From an uncultured Ligilactobacillus sp. (GTDB lineage: Bacteria > Bacillota > Bacilli > Lactobacillales > Lactobacillaceae), in contig CAKPZY010000013.1 in the NCBI GenBank assembly GCA_934215475.1, forward strand, positions 1-46,545: 46,545 nt of DNA, written 5' to 3'. The position numbers were made by a program, and so were the translations under genes. Below, piece after piece: positions 44,678-46,545 of this stretch. Below the pieces are notes generated by a model. The model saw only the letters and a list, made by a program, of their open reading frames with translations, ran no database searches and was not told the origin of the DNA. How positions within the stretch are numbered: position 1 is the first letter of the stretch; each line of letters starts with the position of its first letter.

Positions 44678-46024
44678 TCAAAAGAAAGAGTGATACAAAG
44701 CTTTGATCGCCTTTTCTTCATCCTCCTCGTTTAAGGCAAACATAATGCTGATGCCGGAAGAACTTTGGTTAAATAACCGAATCCCAATACCAGCTTGAGC
44801 TAAAGCAGTCATCGCTTGAGCAGCAGTACCGATCGTAGTCGCCATTTTTTCTCCCACGAGCATTATCAACGTTAGATTCGTCTGCCGATGGACATCATCA
44901 GCGCCAAGTTTTTCTTTGAGCTCTGTTAACAACTCATCTTCCTGGATGTCATTGATTTGATTTTCTCTCACCACGAGTGACATCTCATCAATTCCGGTGG
45001 GAATATGTTCAACACTGATCCCATTTTCTGCCATAACTTCGAGGGCCTTTTGTCCAAAACCAACTTCGTCGTTCATTAAATACTTAGCAATATAGATCGA
45101 TTCAAAACCATGCGAACTTGCCATTCCAGTAACACTACGATGCCCGACATGTTTAGTTTTACTGATCAATGTTCCTGGAAGCTCTGGATTGTTGGTATTT
45201 TTAACTTCTATTGGAATATTAGCAGCAATTGCTGGACGCACAGCTTCCTGATGAAAAACAGAAAAGCCGGCATATGACAGCTCTCGCATTTCACGGTACG
45301 TCAAATGGTGGATCTGTTCCGGATCTGCTATTATATGTGGATTAGCCGCATAAATCGCATCGACGTCTGTAAAATTCTCATACAGATCTGCGTGCACGCC
45401 ATTTGCCAAAACAGCTCCTGTAATATCAGAACCGCCGCGGGCGAATGTGAACCTTTTCCCTTCATTAGAAACTCCAAAAAAACCAGGAAAAATTATTCTA
45501 CCTGGAATATCTTTTAACTGAACTAAATTGACATAAGACTCCGGCAAAACTTGAGCATGACCAGGTTCATTGGTGACCACTAAACCAGCAGTCTTCGGGC
45601 TAATATATTTAGCCGGCAAACCGGCCTGCGTAAAATAAAGAGCAAGCAGTTGAGCATTGTTATCTTCCCCAGCCGCCTTGAATGCATCCACCTGTTCGGC
45701 AAAATTATCGAACTTTTGTGCAAGCAGTGCAGAAAAATTGTTATTGATAAGGCTAGTGGCTGCTTCTCCCATAGACAGCTGCTCGATAATCGCAAAATAT
45801 CTTTGCTTGATTGCTGCTAATGTCGCAGAATGGTCCTGTTGGCCATGAACTTCATTAGCGAGCCGGATCAATAAATCAGTGATTTTAGCATCTTTATCAA
45901 ATCTCTTCCCAGGGGCTGATACTACGATGATTTTTCGCTCAGGATCATCTTTAACTATATTATAAACTTTCTTAACCTGTGCTCCATCTGCTAGAGAACT
46001 ACCACCAAATTTTACTACCTTCAA
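44678..46024 (-). CDS. lysC: aspartate kinase
   Basis: A 448-residue aspartokinase that phosphorylates L-aspartate, the first step to lysine, threonine and methionine and, through diaminopimelate, peptidoglycan. KVVKFGGSSLAD is the N-terminal kinase motif; FTFARGGSDITGAVLANGVHADLYENFTDVDAIYAANP (about residues 205-245) binds aspartate and ATP. Two ACT domains follow from about residue 300 and should sense end-product amino acids. The length fits the class that has no internal beta start (ThrA/LysC of lactobacilli). The start is a TTG seven bases after AGGTG. No lysine riboswitch or T-box was seen in the short upstream region. Confidence 0.92.
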   Translation of the reverse strand: MKVVKFGGSSLADGAQVKKVYNIVKDDPERKIIVVSAPGKRFDKDAKITDLLIRLANEVHGQQDHSATLAAIKQRYFAIIEQLSMGEAATSLINNNFSALLAQKFDNFAEQVDAFKAAGEDNNAQLLALYFTQAGLPAKYISPKTAGLVVTNEPGHAQVLPESYVNLVQLKDIPGRIIFPGFFGVSNEGKRFTFARGGSDITGAVLANGVHADLYENFTDVDAIYAANPHIIADPEQIHHLTYREMRELSYAGFSVFHQEAVRPAIAANIPIEVKNTNNPELPGTLISKTKHVGHRSVTGMASSHGFESIYIAKYLMNDEVGFGQKALEVMAENGISVEHIPTGIDEMSLVVRENQINDIQEDELLTELKEKLGADDVHRQTNLTLIMLVGEKMATTIGTAAQAMTALAQAGIGIRLFNQSSSGISIMFALNEEDEEKAIKALYHSFF

Positions 46025-46173
46025 AACAATACACCTGCTTATTTCTAATTTAATTTTAATTTATTTAAGGATAGCAAAAAATTAGAAAATTTTCAAAAGG
46101 ATTTTTTATAAAAACTCCTTTATTTTGCGATATTTTATATAAAGAATGCTTTGGCGTGCAGGCCTTTGTATAA

Positions 46174-46228
46174 AAAATAAGATCCAGCACGTTAGGTGGG
46201 TAACATCTTGCGTACTGGATCTTATTTT
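46174..46228 (-). terminator. intrinsic terminator of the Apf-like gene
   Basis: AAAATAAGATCCAG and CTGGATCTTATTTT are perfect 14-base arms around a 27-base centre. It lies between the Apf-like gene and lysC. Confidence 0.85.
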
Positions 46229-46248
46229 AATTTGCTTTTAGCTTGAAC

Positions 46249-46545
46249 TTAATACCAGCCATTCTGGTTAGAATGCTGCAAGGCATTAGCCCATGACCCA
46301 TAGCGGGCTGAAACATAAGCATCGGCAGTTTTTTCTTGGTTAGCTTCTGAAAGATCACCATTTAACGTTGATTTAGTCAACTGGTATTTACCATAATAAT
46401 TACCATTTGAAGCACTGTAGGAACCGCCTGACTCACGGGCTGCAATAGCCGCCTTAGCAGCTGCTTCAGATGAATTGCCTGAGTTTTGCTTTGGTGTTGC
46501 AGTATTTGCTGGTTTAGCCGGCTGTTGTACAGCTTTTTTCGCTGG
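46249..46545 (-). CDS. Apf-like extracellular protein, C-terminal part (5' end outside the window)
   Basis: Partial: the last 98 codons, running off the right edge. It starts in a low-complexity Pro/Ala/Gln/Lys/Thr/Ser linker (AKPANTATPKQNSGNSS), then a compact domain AAIAARESGGSYSASNGNYYGKYQL and a tail ending LQHSNQNGWY. This is the C-terminal lysozyme-like domain of aggregation-promoting factor and related LysM wall proteins of lactobacilli, which are secreted and shape or trim the wall. The missing N-terminus would hold a signal peptide and probably a LysM domain. Codon use looks highly adapted, as for an abundant surface protein. Confidence 0.85.
   Translation of the reverse strand, partial: PAKKAVQQPAKPANTATPKQNSGNSSEAAAKAAIAARESGGSYSASNGNYYGKYQLTKSTLNGDLSEANQEKTADAYVSARYGSWANALQHSNQNGWY

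Overview
The window looks like ordinary chromosome from a Firmicute of the lactic acid bacteria, most likely Lactobacillaceae. The basis is moderate-to-low GC, strong GGAGG-type ribosome sites, frequent TTG/GTG starts, two T-box leaders, a CtsR operator, an L-2-hydroxyisocaproate dehydrogenase very like the 310-residue Weissella/Lactobacillus confusus enzyme, and an Apf-like surface protein at the right edge. Genus cannot be fixed from sequence alone. No rRNA, tRNA, prophage, insertion sequence or CRISPR array was seen.

Layout. 1-8.6 kb: AEC carrier, a helical hypothetical, a GabD-type aldehyde dehydrogenase, an orphan OppA lipoprotein, two members of a small unknown protein family, a GNAT acetyltransferase, a CtsR-controlled Hsp20 and a D-2-hydroxyacid dehydrogenase. 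9-15.5 kb: MHS-type MFS transporter, a secreted GH3 enzyme followed by an MDR oxidoreductase, an MFS drug exporter followed by a HAD phosphatase, and a Nudix hydrolase. 15.7-23 kb: a tiny HTH protein, a glycosylasparaginase-type hydrolase, a dipeptide epimerase, a two-gene flavin-based enoate reductase operon (HcrAB-like) and a ribokinase. 23.3-31.5 kb: a third member of the small protein family, glycerol dehydrogenase, a 42-bp hairpin repeat array, a heterodimeric ABC exporter, an MFS exporter with a leader peptide and attenuator, and a thioesterase that seems to start at ATT. 31.7-39.6 kb: an anchored DUF3862-like protein with an ABC-class ATPase, two small hypotheticals, a T-box-controlled EIIC-like permease, a large Na+/H+ antiporter and a serine-recombinase-like protein lacking catalytic arginines. 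40.2-46.5 kb: T-box - branched-chain aminotransferase - HicDH - NlpC/P60 endopeptidase, PgpA, a candidate small RNA, aspartate kinase and the C-terminus of an Apf-like protein.

How the parts fit. Themes are amino-acid and redox metabolism (BcaT plus HicDH turn branched-chain amino acids into hydroxy acids and regenerate NAD+; the reductase operon, glycerol dehydrogenase and aldehyde dehydrogenase also handle reducing equivalents), wall and glycan salvage (GH3, dipeptide epimerase, YkfC-like peptidase, glycosylasparaginase) and export (ABC pair and two drug-type MFS proteins). The least explained items are the hairpin array, the leader-peptide attenuator, the catalytically eroded recombinase, the three-member small protein family and the small RNA candidates.
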